Positions 27,587 through 36,471 are shown, counted from the stretch's first letter. The stretch is DNA of 64,000 bases from an uncultured Bacteroidales bacterium (GCA_944323825.1 CALUTY010000015.1:1-64000), one strand, 5' to 3'. Notes: generated from the letters alone by a model not told the origin. Made by a program: numbers and translations.

Positions 27587-28229
27587 AAAGACTGTCTTTC
27601 ATGACCTTGTCAGTGTAGAGGATGCCGTCGAGATGGTCGGTTTCGTGCTGGAAGATGACTGAAGTGTAGCCGGAAATGGTATCGGTAACCTCTTTCATGG
27701 AGTCAATATCCTTGTATGACACTACAATCTGCGGATAACGGAGGACAGTACCATAATGACCGGGAATGGAAAGGCATCCTTCACGACCTGGGACAGGGAC
27801 ACCCTTAACAGAGATTATCCGGATGCACGGGTAGACCTCAACAGGTTCACCTTCCTTGTCAAAACGTTGTATGGCAACCACCCTTCTGTTTATGCCCACC
27901 TGAGGAGCCGCTATGCCGACACCGTCCTGTGACGGATCGGTCATGGTGCTGACCATAAGTGCGGCCAGCCTTCTGTAATGCTCTGTCGCAAGGTCTGCAT
28001 CGGAAAAATCCACTGAAGAATCCCTGAGCACCGAAAGGTCAAGAGAATCATTGACTGTCAGGACCCTCATCACAGAATCGGCAGAACTGATGACAGAAAT
28101 TTCTTCCGGGGTGAATGTCAGCCCCGCTTCTTTCTCAGGACGGTCTGACAAAGCTACAAGCACAACGAAGGCCGCCGCCGTCACTGCAGCGAACAATGCG
28201 GCAAGCATGTCTGAACTGATCATTTTCAT
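27564..28229 (-). CDS. Peptide deformylase with N-terminal membrane anchor
   Basis: 221 residues from ATG 28229, which overlaps the radA stop as ATGA; the longer frame at 28250 is unlikely. The deformylase domain (about 90-215) keeps all three metal and catalytic motifs: GVGIAAPQVG, EGCLSIPG (metal Cys) and QHETDHLDGIL (metal His pair and catalytic Glu). Unlike ordinary deformylases of about 165-190 residues, it begins with a hydrophobic helix (MLAALFAAVTAAAFVVLVAL, about 7-26) and a 60-residue linker. With one helix and few positive charges after it, the catalytic domain would be expected outside the cytosol. It is last in the helicase-phosphodiesterase-radA operon. Family firm, location inferred. 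Confidence 0.88.
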   Translation of the reverse strand: MKMISSDMLAALFAAVTAAAFVVLVALSDRPEKEAGLTFTPEEISVISSADSVMRVLTVNDSLDLSVLRDSSVDFSDADLATEHYRRLAALMVSTMTDPSQDGVGIAAPQVGINRRVVAIQRFDKEGEPVEVYPCIRIISVKGVPVPGREGCLSIPGHYGTVLRYPQIVVSYKDIDSMKEVTDTISGYTSVIFQHETDHLDGILYTDKVMKDSLFTVPVQH

Positions 28230-29596
28230 TTTGAAAACAGGCTGCGGCATAGGGCCGGGACATCGCTGACCTTAACTGCTTCTATGCCGTCAGGAACGTT
28301 GTCGGGGCTGCCGAATGATGAAATGTATATTTTTCTGAACCCGAGCCTCTGGGCTTCCATGATGCGGCGGTCGGTCTGGGAAACCGGACGGATCTCACCG
28401 CTGAGACCAACCTCACCGGCAAAGCAGACATTTGACGGAATGGCAAAGTCAAAATTGGAAGACAGCACGGCACAGATGACCGCCAGGTCGCAGGCCGGGT
28501 CACTCACCCTCAGGCCACCTGCCATATTCAGGAACACATCCTTCACACCGAGCCTGAAGCCGGCACGCTTCTCAAGCACTGCCAGAAGCATGTTCAGGCG
28601 CCTCACGTCAAAGCCGGTTGCAGAACGCTGGGGAGTCCCGTAAGCGGCTGAGCTGACAAGGGACTGCACCTCTATCAGGAACGGACGGGTTCCGTCAAGC
28701 ATAGCACTGACGGCCACTCCGCTAAGCCCGTCTTCATGCATGGGAATCAGCATTTCAGAAGGGTTGCTCACCTCCCTCAGCCCTTTTCCGGTCATCTCGA
28801 AAACGGCAAGCTCGGAAGTGGAGCCGAAGCGGTTCTTGATGCTCCTTAAAAGCCTGTACGCCCCCTTGTTGTCCCCTTCAAACTGCAGAACAACATCCAC
28901 AATATGTTCAAGGACCTTCGGTCCGGCAATGCTTCCCTCCTTGGTGATATGACCAATGAGTATCACAGGAACTCCCGTCTCCTTGGCAAAGCGCAGCAGC
29001 ATGGAAGCACATTCCTTTATCTGCGACACGGAGCCTGCAGAAGATTCCATCGTCTGGGTATAGACCGTCTGCACGGAGTCCACAATCATCAGGTCCGGCA
29101 TTATCTTCTTCGCCTCCTCCAGAATGTTTTCCATCAGCGTCTCGCTGTAGATCAGGCAGTCACTGTCATCGCCCCCGAGGCGCACTGCCCTCAACTTCAC
29201 CTGCTTCACGCTCTCCTCTCCCGTGACATACAATGTCCTCAACGACTTGCAATGAAGAGGGATCTGCAGGGAAAGGGTGGATTTTCCTATACCCGGTTCT
29301 CCGCCAATCAGCACCAGTGAGCCTTCCACGAGCCCGCCTCCGAGAATCCGGTCAACCTCGGCATTGTTCAATGAAATCCTGCTGTCCTGAGTCGTGTCTA
29401 TGTCGGAAAGCGGCATCGGCCTGTGGCTGCTTCCGGGTACGGAAATGCCACGGCGGCTATCTCCGGACTTCCCCGTCGCCACCTTTTCTTCGACCATTGT
29501 GTTCCACTCCCCGCACGCAGGACACCGGCCCATCCATTTGATGCTCTCGTTCCCGCAGGAAGTGCAGAACCATACAGTTTTCTGTTTCAATGCCAT
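28226..29596 (-). CDS. radA: DNA repair protein RadA
   Basis: 456 residues, full length. RadA/Sms is a hexameric, RecA-like ATPase that drives branch migration of recombination intermediates. In order: a four-Cys zinc finger (CTSCGNESIKWMGRCPACGE, about 11-30), Walker A GGEPGIGKSTLS (about 98), Walker B LMIVDSVQTVYTQ, the RadA-specific KNRFGSTSELAVFEM, and a C-terminal Lon-protease-like domain (about 285-456; GGLRVSDPACDLAVICAVLS). The downstream deformylase starts within its stop codon and the phosphodiesterase gene ends 22 nt upstream, so it sits in a four-gene operon led by the DEAD-box helicase. Confidence 0.96.
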   Translation of the reverse strand: MALKQKTVWFCTSCGNESIKWMGRCPACGEWNTMVEEKVATGKSGDSRRGISVPGSSHRPMPLSDIDTTQDSRISLNNAEVDRILGGGLVEGSLVLIGGEPGIGKSTLSLQIPLHCKSLRTLYVTGEESVKQVKLRAVRLGGDDSDCLIYSETLMENILEEAKKIMPDLMIVDSVQTVYTQTMESSAGSVSQIKECASMLLRFAKETGVPVILIGHITKEGSIAGPKVLEHIVDVVLQFEGDNKGAYRLLRSIKNRFGSTSELAVFEMTGKGLREVSNPSEMLIPMHEDGLSGVAVSAMLDGTRPFLIEVQSLVSSAAYGTPQRSATGFDVRRLNMLLAVLEKRAGFRLGVKDVFLNMAGGLRVSDPACDLAVICAVLSSNFDFAIPSNVCFAGEVGLSGEIRPVSQTDRRIMEAQRLGFRKIYISSFGSPDNVPDGIEAVKVSDVPALCRSLFSK

Positions 29597-29618
29597 AAAT
29601 ATCTATTTTCATTTCCGG

Positions 29619-30125
29619 CTATCGGCCACCCCGGCCTGGCTTGTCCAGCTCATAGACCTCCATATCATGAATTTCCCCTGCATCAATATGGAATCTCAAG
29701 GCGGTGCGGACCGTATGAAAGCCATATATTCCGGCAGCCCCGGGATTTATGACCATCATGTTCCTCTTCCTGTCGTTCATTACACGGAGAATATGAGAAT
29801 GTCCGCATACGAAAATGTCCGGCCTGTGTTCGTCAATCAAGGCCCTTGCCCTCGGGTCATACCGTCCGGGATATCCTCCGATATGGATCATGAGCACCTT
29901 CATTCCGCAGCAGTCAAAAAGCTGGAACATAGGATATTCCAGTCTGAGATCCTGACTGTCACAATTGCCGTAGACCCCCTTCAGAGGCTTGAAGCAGGCT
30001 ATCTTCTGCGCCGTCTCCAGCCCTCCGAAATCCCCTGAATGCCAGATTTCATCCACCGGCTGCAGGAAATCCATCAGAGGACCGTCAAAGACCCCGTGCG
30101 TATCAGATATGAGCCCTATATACAT
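29619..30125 (-). CDS. YfcE/MJ0936-type metallophosphoesterase
   Basis: 168 residues, one compact calcineurin-like domain for a soluble cytosolic phosphodiesterase. Metal ligands are visible in order: LISDTHGVFDGP (Asp-x-His), IWHSGDFGG (Gly-Asp), VYGNCDSQD (Gly-Asn-x-Asp in place of GNHD), IHIGGYPG and FVCGHSHILRVM (GHSH), ending with VINPGAAG. This pattern fits the YfcE/MJ0936 subgroup, which hydrolyses model phosphodiesters; the natural substrate is unknown. Eight nt downstream of the helicase gene and 22 nt upstream of radA. Confidence 0.9.
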   Translation of the reverse strand: MYIGLISDTHGVFDGPLMDFLQPVDEIWHSGDFGGLETAQKIACFKPLKGVYGNCDSQDLRLEYPMFQLFDCCGMKVLMIHIGGYPGRYDPRARALIDEHRPDIFVCGHSHILRVMNDRKRNMMVINPGAAGIYGFHTVRTALRFHIDAGEIHDMEVYELDKPGRGGR

Positions 30126-30133
30126 AAACTTGC

Positions 30134-32002
30134 CTACTTTTTCCTCTTTTTGCCGCCTTTTCCTGACGGTTCCCTGTCCCAGGCATCGTTCTGGAAGAAC
30201 TGTTTCCAGTCGTCTTTCCAGTTCTTCGGCCTATCTGAACGGCCACGCTTTCCGGAACGGCCGGACTCACGCTCGTCTCTTCTTCCGCGGCGAGGCTCAC
30301 GATCTTCAAAGCCGGATTTTTTCTTGCCGCCTTTGCTGCCCTTGTCGCCCTTGCGTCCAGGCTTCGAAGCAGGAACCGCCCCTTCACCTCCGGCTATCTC
30401 GACACCAAGGCGGTAGCCTTTCCATGACTGCCCGTCCAGAGAAGAAACCACGATATCGGCATCTTCTTCCTTGACTTCGAAGAACGAGAACCTGCGCATA
30501 AGGTCGATACGGCCGACCTCAACACGCTCCCGGATATTCTTGTTGAGTATCTCCATGAGCCTGCCCACGGTCAGTCCGTCAATCTTGCCCAAGTTGATGA
30601 AAAGACGGGTATAGCCCGGCTCTGCCTGACGGGCACCCTCGGAAGCCTTGTCGCGCTTGCTCTTCTTGTCATCAGTGGCGGCGACTATCTCAGGCTTGTT
30701 GCGGTAATATTCGTAGAAACGGTTGAATTCATGTGAAACCACCCTCTTGATGAGGTCTTCCTTGCCCAGCCAGTCGAGCTTGCGGTATATCTCAGGCATG
30801 AAGTCATTGATTTCTTCCTCATTGACCTGTACCCTCTCAAGCTCGTCGATAACCTTGATCAGCTGCTTTTCGCAGATCTGCCTTGCGGTAGGAATCTCTC
30901 CCGGGACAAACTCCTTGCCTATAACCTTTTCAATCTGCTTCACCTTGCTTTTCTCACGCAGGTTGATGATGGCGATGGATGTACCGGTCTTTCCTGCACG
31001 CCCAGTACGGCCGCTGCGGTGGGTGTAGCTTTCCACATCGTCCGGCAGTCCGTAGTTGATGACATGGGTAAGGTCGTCCACGTCCAGACCGCGGGCCGCG
31101 ACATCAGTGGCGACAAGCAGCTGGATATTGCGGAGGCGGAACCTCTGCATCACGGTATCACGCTGTGCCTGGGAAAGGTCCCCGTGCAGGGTATCGGCAT
31201 TGTATCCCTCCTGCATCAGCTGTTCGGCTATCTCCTGCGTTTCCTTGCGGGTGCGGCAGAAGATGATGGCATATATTCTCGGATAGTAGTCCACTATCCT
31301 TTTCAGAGTTTCGTATTTGTCCTTGGCATGCACCATATAGACCACATGGCGCACATTGGCCGTGCTTTCGTTCTTGCGGCCTATGGTGACTTCCTTAGGA
31401 TTACGGAGATAATTCTTTGCTATCTTTGATATTTCAGGACTCATCGTGGCGGAGAACATCAGAGTGTTGCGCTCCTGTGGAACATCGGCAAGAATGGCAT
31501 TGATGCTGTCCGTGAATCCCATGTCCAGCATCTCGTCCGCCTCGTCCATCACCACATTCTTTATAGTAGCAAGCGAAACGGTCTTGCGCTCCATCAGGTC
31601 CAGAAGACGGCCCGGGGTGGCCACGATGATATGCACTCCCCTTTTCAGCGACCTTATCTGACTTTCAATCGAAGAGCCTCCGTAGACAGGCAGGACCTTG
31701 AGTCCCTCCACATATTTCGAATAGTCATTCAGGTCCCCTGCAATCTGCAGGCAAAGTTCCCTCGTAGGACACAGGATAAGCGACTGAGGTACAACATTCT
31801 CAATGTCAACTTTCTGTATCAGCGGCAGTCCGAAGGCAGCGGTCTTTCCGGTTCCCGTCTGCGCAAGTGCCACAATGTCATTGTTTTCGCCCAAAAGGTA
31901 CGGAATCACTTCCTCCTGTACGGGCATAGGGTACGCATAGCCCATCTCTTCAATGGCGCGACGGATCTCCGGTGCGACGCCAAGCTCTTCAAATGTCTTC
32001 AT
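30134..32002 (-). CDS. DEAD-box RNA helicase with DbpA-like RNA-binding domain
   Basis: About 622 residues from ATG 32002; an upstream start at 32029 would coincide with the promoter. The two RecA-like lobes (about 1-370) carry the Q motif (PMPVQEEVIP), AQTGTGKTAAFG, PTRELCLQIA, DEADEMLDMGF, SATMSPEI and HRSGRTGRAGKTG. A DbpA-type RRM-like domain (about 460-535; RLFINLGKIDGLTVGRLMEI) and a very basic Gly/Lys/Arg-rich tail follow. The layout resembles CsdA/DbpA helicases that remodel rRNA during ribosome assembly, and cold adaptation is possible. First gene of the helicase-phosphodiesterase-radA-deformylase operon. Confidence 0.94.
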   Translation of the reverse strand: MKTFEELGVAPEIRRAIEEMGYAYPMPVQEEVIPYLLGENNDIVALAQTGTGKTAAFGLPLIQKVDIENVVPQSLILCPTRELCLQIAGDLNDYSKYVEGLKVLPVYGGSSIESQIRSLKRGVHIIVATPGRLLDLMERKTVSLATIKNVVMDEADEMLDMGFTDSINAILADVPQERNTLMFSATMSPEISKIAKNYLRNPKEVTIGRKNESTANVRHVVYMVHAKDKYETLKRIVDYYPRIYAIIFCRTRKETQEIAEQLMQEGYNADTLHGDLSQAQRDTVMQRFRLRNIQLLVATDVAARGLDVDDLTHVINYGLPDDVESYTHRSGRTGRAGKTGTSIAIINLREKSKVKQIEKVIGKEFVPGEIPTARQICEKQLIKVIDELERVQVNEEEINDFMPEIYRKLDWLGKEDLIKRVVSHEFNRFYEYYRNKPEIVAATDDKKSKRDKASEGARQAEPGYTRLFINLGKIDGLTVGRLMEILNKNIRERVEVGRIDLMRRFSFFEVKEEDADIVVSSLDGQSWKGYRLGVEIAGGEGAVPASKPGRKGDKGSKGGKKKSGFEDREPRRGRRDERESGRSGKRGRSDRPKNWKDDWKQFFQNDAWDREPSGKGGKKRKK

Positions 32003-32028
32003 CAAATAACTGTAATATATTCCGGGCA

Positions 32029-32151
32029 CAAAGGTAATCTTTTTATTGACAACGCAATTGCCCCCGGTTTGATTTTATGTCCAAAACATGGAATTTTCCG
32101 CCGGTTGACCTTTTCCCGGTGACATTTTCCGGACAATCATTTATATCTTTG
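32029..32151. promoter_or_regulatory. Divergent promoters of the helicase operon (-) and rsmE (+)
   Basis: Minus strand TACCTTTG (32029-32036) lies 27 nt before the helicase ATG and fixes that start. Plus strand TATCTTTG (32144-32151) lies 41 nt before rsmE. Both are exact TAnnTTTG boxes. Confidence 0.65.
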
Positions 32152-32191
32152 CCGAAGTATTTGGTTTATCACTGGATTCAATCGGGATTTC

Positions 32192-32926
32192 ATGGAAATA
32201 TTCTATTCTAAAGAAATGGACGGAAGCAGATGCAGGCTCTCCGAAGAGGAGGCGGCACATTGCGCGAAGGTGCTGAGGCACAGGGAAGGAGACATCATCT
32301 CCGTAATAGACGGAACAGGAACACTGTACCGGTGCCGCATCATTTCAGCGTCGCCGAAATGCGTTGAAGCGGAAATGATTTCCTCCGAACCGGACTGGGG
32401 GACACACCCGTACAGACTGCACCTTGCCGTTGCTCCAACAAAAAACGCCGACAGATATGAATGGTTTGCCGAAAAGGCCTGTGAAATCGGAACCGATGAA
32501 ATCTCCCCTATAATAGGGATGCACTCGGAACGGAAGATATTCAAGACCGCCAGGGTGGAAAAGATTCTGCTCTCAGCGGCGAAACAATCTCTCAAAGGAG
32601 CCGTCCCGGCAATAAATGAGCCGATGTCAGTCAAGGACTTCATCCTGAAATACGGGAGTGATAATACGGGAAAACCGTTGAGACTCATCGCATATTGCTT
32701 TGAAGACGCATCACATCCGAGGATTTCCATAAAGGAAGCTTTTGACAAATATGACGGGCATGAGGCAATCGTCATGATAGGCCCTGAAGGGGATTTTTCC
32801 CCGGAAGAAGCTGAACTGGCCCTCAGCCACGGCTTCATACCGGTCCATCTCGGAACATCCAGGCTGCGTACGGAAACTGCCGCAGTCACTGCTGCGGAAG
32901 CGGCCTACTTCAGATGGATGGAATGA
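32192..32926 (+). CDS. rsmE: 16S rRNA (uracil-1498-N3)-methyltransferase
   Basis: 244 residues, normal for RsmE, a SPOUT methyltransferase that modifies U1498 of 16S rRNA in assembled 30S subunits with SAM. An N-terminal PUA-like domain (about 1-70; AAHCAKVLRHREGDIISVID) precedes the knotted domain. Its signatures are KNADRYEWFAEKACEIGTDE, ILLSAAKQSLKGAVPAI, AIVMIGPEGDFSPEEAELA and HLGTSRLRTETAAVTAAEA. Monocistronic, converging with the Sua5-type gene (seven bases between stops). Confidence 0.95.
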   Translation: MEIFYSKEMDGSRCRLSEEEAAHCAKVLRHREGDIISVIDGTGTLYRCRIISASPKCVEAEMISSEPDWGTHPYRLHLAVAPTKNADRYEWFAEKACEIGTDEISPIIGMHSERKIFKTARVEKILLSAAKQSLKGAVPAINEPMSVKDFILKYGSDNTGKPLRLIAYCFEDASHPRISIKEAFDKYDGHEAIVMIGPEGDFSPEEAELALSHGFIPVHLGTSRLRTETAAVTAAEAAYFRWME

Positions 32927-32933
32927 CGACCTG

Positions 32934-33539
32934 CTATTTCCTGATGATCTGAATGGTGGAATCAAGGCCCACCTTTATTATGGAGGAAGACTGGCCGGTG
33001 GCCCCGCTTTCAAGGGATGGGTCGACGGTGTAGTCCACTGCATCCTTGACCGCAGCAGAAATTTCAGACCATTTCTTCGGTGTAGGTTCTCCGGAAATGT
33101 TCGCCGAAGTAGAAACTATCGGGCGGCCAAGACGGCGGACCAGTTCCACGCAGAAGTCCATCATGGGAATCCTGATTCCGACACTCCCGTCTTCCGCCAC
33201 CACATTATGGGCCAGGCAATGACGGTCTGCAGGCTCTCCGGCAGCAGCGGCTATGGCATCCGGATAGATGATGGTCATCGGCCTGTCGTTCACTTCTACA
33301 AGCTGGACCGCCATTTCAGGAATCTCCTTGACATATCTCGCCACCATGTCCAGGTCACTTGCAAGCAGCACCAGCGACTTGCTGTCAGGGCGGTTCTTGA
33401 TTTTGTATATCTTCTCGACAGCCTCCGGGTCGGTGGCATCACATCCGAGCCCCCATACCGTATCGGTCGGATAAAGTATCACCCCGCCCTTCTTCAGGAC
33501 CTCCAAAGCCTCCGCAATTATATTTTTCGCATCCTTCAT
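32934..33539 (-). CDS. L-threonylcarbamoyladenylate synthase (Sua5/YciO/YrdC)
   Basis: 201 residues from ATG 33539; the longer frame begins with TTG at 33548 inside the rhomboid stop. The enzyme makes threonylcarbamoyl-AMP from threonine, bicarbonate and ATP, the precursor of t6A37 in tRNAs reading ANN codons. The YrdC fold is clear: GVILYPTDTVWGLGCDATDP (about 17-36), IKNRPDSKSLVLLAS (KxR...K-S/T ATP pocket), GIRIPMMDFCVELV and RPIVSTSANISGEPTP. It has no C-terminal Sua5 domain. It follows the rhomboid gene with five bases between and shares its transcript. Confidence 0.94.
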   Translation of the reverse strand: MKDAKNIIAEALEVLKKGGVILYPTDTVWGLGCDATDPEAVEKIYKIKNRPDSKSLVLLASDLDMVARYVKEIPEMAVQLVEVNDRPMTIIYPDAIAAAAGEPADRHCLAHNVVAEDGSVGIRIPMMDFCVELVRRLGRPIVSTSANISGEPTPKKWSEISAAVKDAVDYTVDPSLESGATGQSSSIIKVGLDSTIQIIRK

Positions 33540-33544
33540 AACAT

Positions 33545-34234
33545 TCAATATTTATAGTCGTACAGCGTCCGCTTCTTTTTCCAGTACATTATTAACAGCC
33601 AGCCGAAGAGCATTCCGCCGAGATGTGCAAAATGGGCTATGCCTCCGCCTATGCTGAAGATTCCGGTGACAAGCTCTATCACGGCAAATATGATCACGAA
33701 CCACTTGGCCTTGAATGTAATCGGCGGAAAGATCAATGTAAGTGCCGCATCAGGGTAAAGCATTGCAAATCCAAGCAATACGCCATAGATGGCTCCTGAA
33801 GCGCCCACAGTAGGAGTCAGTTTGAGTGCATGCAGGGAAGCCTGGGCCTGTACCGAACCTTCAGCTATCTGCGACATGTACACCTGTGACTCAACAAATT
33901 GTACTCCGGTATGGAGAAGGGCGGCACCGAGGCCTGTCACGAAATAGAATACAAGGAACTTCTTCCAGCCCCACGCCCGTTCAAGGGCACTTCCGAATAT
34001 CCAGAGAGTGTACATATTGAAGAATATGTGCCAGAAGCCCCCGTGCATGAACATGTGAGTGACGAATTGCCATGGCCGGAAAAACGGCGATGACGGATAG
34101 AAAAGGGCAAAGTGCTCTATCATGAACTCCCTGTTCAAGGCAATCATCACCATCACAAGCACATTTATGAGAATGATGTTTTTGGTGGCAGGGGCTGTTC
34201 CCCCATTGTCTAAGAATCCCATTATCTTAATCAT
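33545..34234 (-). CDS. Rhomboid-family intramembrane serine protease
   Basis: 229 residues with six or seven membrane helices. The catalytic Ser is in VGASGAIYGVLLGFAM (about 147), and its His partner in IAHFAHLGGMLFGWLLIMYW (about 207), both on membrane helices as in GlpG. HGGFWHIFFNMYTLWIFGSALE (split across loop 1 and helix 2, about 64-86) is the usual His/Asn-rich region that helps form the oxyanion hole. It cuts single-pass membrane proteins in the lipid bilayer; the substrate is unknown. ATG 34234 or 34222 (MGFLDNGG) may be used. The start lies only nine bases from the hairpin-rich element that separates it from mutL. Confidence 0.92.
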   Translation of the reverse strand: MIKIMGFLDNGGTAPATKNIILINVLVMVMIALNREFMIEHFALFYPSSPFFRPWQFVTHMFMHGGFWHIFFNMYTLWIFGSALERAWGWKKFLVFYFVTGLGAALLHTGVQFVESQVYMSQIAEGSVQAQASLHALKLTPTVGASGAIYGVLLGFAMLYPDAALTLIFPPITFKAKWFVIIFAVIELVTGIFSIGGGIAHFAHLGGMLFGWLLIMYWKKKRTLYDYKY

Positions 34235-34242
34235 TTAACGTC

Positions 34243-34510
34243 AGTTCGACGAATTATCATACTTACTCCCAGGGAATTCGTCGAACCGTCGTCAAGGATT
34301 TCTTTGAAATCCATTTGTCTTAATCCCCAGTCGCTTCGCAACAGCCCCTTATTAAGGGGCGTCGCCCACCTTTGCTGCTCGCTTTCGAATGTCCACCGGA
34401 CATTCTCATAAACCGCTCACGACCCTCTCCGGGAGGACTGTCGCAGGACAAGTCCTGCTCCTCCTTAATCGGTTGTTCGATGAAATTCAAGAATTAAATT
34501 TCATCGAACT
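34243..34510. repeat. Hairpin-rich MITE-like element with inverted-repeat ends
   Basis: A 268-bp non-coding insert between the mutL stop and the rhomboid start. Its outer ends are related inverted repeats: AGTTCGACGAATT at 34243-34255, and on the opposite strand AGTTCGATGAAATT at 34497-34510. Each end is also a palindrome of its own (34244-34286 and 34475-34510). Between them are perfect hairpins at 34344-34360 (7-bp stem, ATT loop), 34387-34405 (8-bp stem, ACC loop) and 34443-34458 (7-bp stem, AA loop). No reading frame of credit is present. The layout suggests a miniature transposable element or a structured repeat family; no certain target-site duplication was seen. Confidence 0.6.
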
Positions 34511-34518
34511 CATGTTAT

Positions 34519-36465
34519 TTAAAATTTCCTGTCTAGGTCTTCTACCGACAGCAGAGCCATTGTCCTGTGTCCGGAACTTGTGTACTCGGCATTCTCGCAG
34601 GCGAACAGGGCATCTATCAATCTCTGTGCCTCTCCGGAGGTGACTGCAGAATTGTCACCCGCGGCACCCATCCGGGCAAATCTTTCTGCCATCGCGGACT
34701 CCATCATCCCCGCCACTGCGTTATGGTCGTCGGACAGGGCGACAATCATGTCAAAAACCATGGTCTGAACCATTCCCGCATCCACGGAATACCCCTCCGG
34801 CACCCCGTTCACCACAACAGTGTCATTCCCGAACGGGGAAATGTCAAAGCCCAAGGAAGCAAGCAGGTCCGCATGCTCCTCGAACAGCAGCCTGTTCTCC
34901 ACTCCCACCTGCACCGGGACAGGGAAAAGGGAGGTCTGCGTAATATGTTCATTTTTTGAAAGCGCCTTCATGAAACGCTCATAGAAAATCCGTTCCCTTG
35001 CCCTCCGGACATTGACCACAAGCAGTCCGGACTTCACGGAAGTCACAAGATACTTGTTTTTCACGACCACGACCGCCTTGGACGGAAGTGTCTTGTCCTC
35101 AAACAGTTTCCCGTAGTCATCCCTGCGGTCCACATAGCCGGACAGCCCGCTTCCATACCCTGCTGTCTCTTTCTGTCCCCCGCCATTCCCCGGCCATATA
35201 TCTCCATGTGACAGAATGTCATCCACAGCCTCTGCTCCGGGATATTTTCCTGCGGGAGACAAACTCTGGCGAAATTCCTCTCCTGATGCGCCCGATTCTC
35301 CGGGAAACACATTTGTAAAAGGTGAATTTTCCGAAGGGAAGCCGTCATTGTCAAAGGGATTGTATGTCGGGTCGAGCGACGGCACCGGCTCTGACACCGG
35401 ATGGAATTTCTCGAAGTCCTTGCCGAAGACAGGTATCTCCGGAGCCCCTTCCCTGTCGAAATCAATGCTCGCCACAAAGGAATTCTTTCCCAGCGACTCC
35501 TTGATGCAGGCGTAAAGTATCTGGAAAATCACGGAATCGTCCTCAAACTTTACTTCCGTCTTTGTCGGGCTTATGTTGACATCAAGCGTCCGCGGATCCG
35601 CCTCCAGCCAGATGAAATATGACGGAGTGGTACCCTCGGTTATGAGATGCTCGTATCCCTTCAGCACCGCCCGGTTCAGATAGGGGCTCTTGAAATAACG
35701 CCCGTTTACGAACATGTACTGGTTGCCGAGGCTCTTCCTCGCCATGTCCGGACGGCCGATATAGCCCGACACCTTCACTACTGAAGTATCGGCGGAAATA
35801 TCCACCAGCTCATTCACGACATTCGGCCCTGTCAGGTCCTGTATCCTGAACTTCAGCGACTTCGCCGGTTTCAGCACAAACACTTCCTTTCCGTTGTGCA
35901 CCAGTGTAAAACCGGCATCCGGCCTTGTCAGGGCCACCCGTGTGAACTCTGACAATATATGCTTGAATTCCACATTGTCCGACTTCAGGAATTTTCTCCT
36001 TGCCGGTACATTGTAGAAAAGATTTCTTACGGCGAAATTGGCACCTCTCGGCACCGCTGCCTCTTCTGTGGATATGTGATTCGAGTCGGCGAAACGCACC
36101 TCGCAGCCGACTTCATCCCCTTCGCGCCTCGTCCTCAAAGTGACCTCCGCGACAGCGGCTATCGAAGCCAGTGCCTCACCGCGGAACCCGAAAGTATGTA
36201 TATTCATCAGGTCTTCCGCCGTTGCAATCTTCGATGTGGCATGCCTCTCAAAGCACAGCACCGCCTCATCGGGTGACATTCCGCACCCGTTGTCAATCAC
36301 CTGTATCAGCGTCCTCCCGGCATCCTGGATGACCACCGTCACCTGGTCAGCACCCGCATCCAATGCGTTCTCCATCAATTCCTTAACCACCGAGGCCGGC
36401 CTCTGCACCACCTCGCCGGCGGCTATCATGTTGGCTATGTTGCTTGGAAGTATCCTTATGTCCAT
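34519..36465 (-). CDS. mutL: DNA mismatch repair protein MutL
   Basis: 648 residues. The GHKL ATPase domain (about 1-330) has ELMENALDAGADQVTV (metal-binding Asn), IDNGCGMSPDEAVLCFERHA and HTFGFRGEALASIAAVAEV, followed by the MutL transducer domain (DVNISPTKTEVKFEDDSVIF). A variable linker (about 345-445) leads to the C-terminal dimerisation domain (about 455-640). I do not see the DQHAxxERxxYE endonuclease motif intact; the corresponding region reads VVNVRRARERIFYERFMKA, so nicking activity is doubtful on this reading. It couples MutS mismatch recognition to downstream repair. Starts six bases after the small membrane protein gene upstream. Confidence 0.95.
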   Translation of the reverse strand: MDIRILPSNIANMIAAGEVVQRPASVVKELMENALDAGADQVTVVIQDAGRTLIQVIDNGCGMSPDEAVLCFERHATSKIATAEDLMNIHTFGFRGEALASIAAVAEVTLRTRREGDEVGCEVRFADSNHISTEEAAVPRGANFAVRNLFYNVPARRKFLKSDNVEFKHILSEFTRVALTRPDAGFTLVHNGKEVFVLKPAKSLKFRIQDLTGPNVVNELVDISADTSVVKVSGYIGRPDMARKSLGNQYMFVNGRYFKSPYLNRAVLKGYEHLITEGTTPSYFIWLEADPRTLDVNISPTKTEVKFEDDSVIFQILYACIKESLGKNSFVASIDFDREGAPEIPVFGKDFEKFHPVSEPVPSLDPTYNPFDNDGFPSENSPFTNVFPGESGASGEEFRQSLSPAGKYPGAEAVDDILSHGDIWPGNGGGQKETAGYGSGLSGYVDRRDDYGKLFEDKTLPSKAVVVVKNKYLVTSVKSGLLVVNVRRARERIFYERFMKALSKNEHITQTSLFPVPVQVGVENRLLFEEHADLLASLGFDISPFGNDTVVVNGVPEGYSVDAGMVQTMVFDMIVALSDDHNAVAGMMESAMAERFARMGAAGDNSAVTSGEAQRLIDALFACENAEYTSSGHRTMALLSVEDLDRKF

Positions 36466-36471
36466 CTTCCG

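Noticed and set aside
34389-34643. 84-residue plus-strand frame in the mutL-rhomboid gap
   Set aside because: It crosses the inverted repeats and runs into the mutL coding region on the other strand; composition follows the hairpins, not a protein.
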